DNA of 5,595 nucleotides from an uncultured Oscillospiraceae bacterium (lineage in GTDB: Bacteria > Bacillota > Clostridia > Oscillospirales > Ruminococcaceae). The stretch is taken from NCBI GenBank assembly GCA_934457235.1, contig CAKSHT010000138.1, forward strand, positions 1 through 5,595. The letters run 5' to 3'. Below are positions 5,387 to 5,595 of the stretch, in pieces; position 1 is the first letter of the stretch; every line of letters starts with the position of its first letter. The notes under the pieces are model-generated. The model had not been told where the DNA came from. It searched no databases and saw nothing but the letters and a program-made list of their open reading frames with translations. The translations under genes and the position numbers were made by a program.

Positions 5387-5595
5387 TTATTCAGCCTCTA
5401 TAAGATCACCGTAAACTACGCCAAGTCCGAGAGTGCTCATGTAAACTCTGCCGTACTTATTCATATCTCCGGCAACGAACTTTCCGTTTCCGGTGCCGCC
5501 GAACTGGTGGTTATCGTCGTTTATACGCTTCCAGGTCGCGCCCTCGTCCTCGGACCAGTACAATCCGACAGGATCGTCGGAGGTCGGCTGACCCC
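5387..5595 (-). CDS. C-terminal end of a GH74 xyloglucanase-like enzyme (partial, cut by right edge)
   Basis: The open frame enters from the right edge and runs 68 codons to a TAA at 5387-5389; it has no start in the window. It reads GQPTSDDPVGLYWSEDEG, then ATWKRINDDNHQFGGTG, then VAGDMNKYGRVYMSTLGLGVVYGDLIEAE. SEDEGATW fits the Asp-box (S-x-D-x-G-x-x-W) of beta-propeller glycosidases. The run RINDDNHQFG ... GD..KYGRVY..T.G.G..YGD matches how I remember the last propeller blades of GH74 endo-xyloglucanases ending. The protein stops about five residues after that motif, so there is no C-terminal dockerin or binding module; an N-terminal one cannot be excluded. The role would be cutting the xyloglucan backbone outside the cell. 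Other Asp-box propellers are possible but less likely. A terminator follows nine bases after the stop. Confidence 0.85.
   Translation of the reverse strand, partial: GQPTSDDPVGLYWSEDEGATWKRINDDNHQFGGTGNGKFVAGDMNKYGRVYMSTLGLGVVYGDLIEAE

Noticed and set aside
1..5595. CRISPR array, tRNA, insertion sequence or attachment site
   Set aside because: No regularly spaced repeats, no tRNA-like fold, no transposase and no terminal repeats were seen.

Overview
The window looks like chromosome from a plant-fibre-degrading, Gram-positive gut anaerobe of the Ruminococcus/Oscillospiraceae type. The reasons are near-balanced base composition, consensus sigma-A promoters with 17-base spacers, strong AGGAGG-type ribosome sites, an anaerobe-type 'reverse' rubrerythrin, a CBS protein resembling the Firmicute c-di-AMP receptor CbpB/DarB, and secreted glycoside hydrolases. 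The organism is inferred, not proven.

Left part (1-1145). The last ten codons of a plus-strand gene end at 34 and face a minus-strand reverse rubrerythrin (89-643) across a two-way terminator. Rubrerythrin has a perfect TTGACA/TATAAT promoter. Back to back with it, about 70 bases away, is a plus-strand promoter (TTGACG/TACAAT, extended -10). That promoter drives a 300-base stretch without a credible protein gene. Most of this stretch folds into one long rod: a 12-bp stem, a second 12-bp stem, a large open bubble and an apical hairpin. Its outline resembles 6S RNA, and it is the best candidate here for an unannotated element.

Middle (1146-4375). The RNA is followed by a 149-residue two-CBS-domain protein (plus strand). 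A strong two-way terminator then separates it from a 911-residue minus-strand protein. The latter is a secreted, membrane-anchored GH59 enzyme (galactocerebrosidase fold and motifs) with both catalytic glutamates, a lectin-like domain, an extra beta-sandwich domain, a linker and a C-terminal membrane anchor.

Right part (4376-5595). An AraC-family regulator (minus) sits directly upstream of the GH59 gene in the same direction. Between them lie a GH59 promoter, a TTTGA direct repeat of the kind AraC proteins bind, and an 11-bp inverted repeat that includes the GH59 ribosome site. Beyond the regulator is a terminator and the C-terminal end of a minus-strand gene cut by the window edge. It carries an Asp-box and the characteristic GH74 (xyloglucanase) ending. 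The likely story is a small glycan-use locus, possibly for galactosylated xyloglucan: a GH74 backbone enzyme, a local AraC regulator and a surface-tethered GH59 beta-galactosidase. The left half carries unrelated oxidative-stress and signalling genes.
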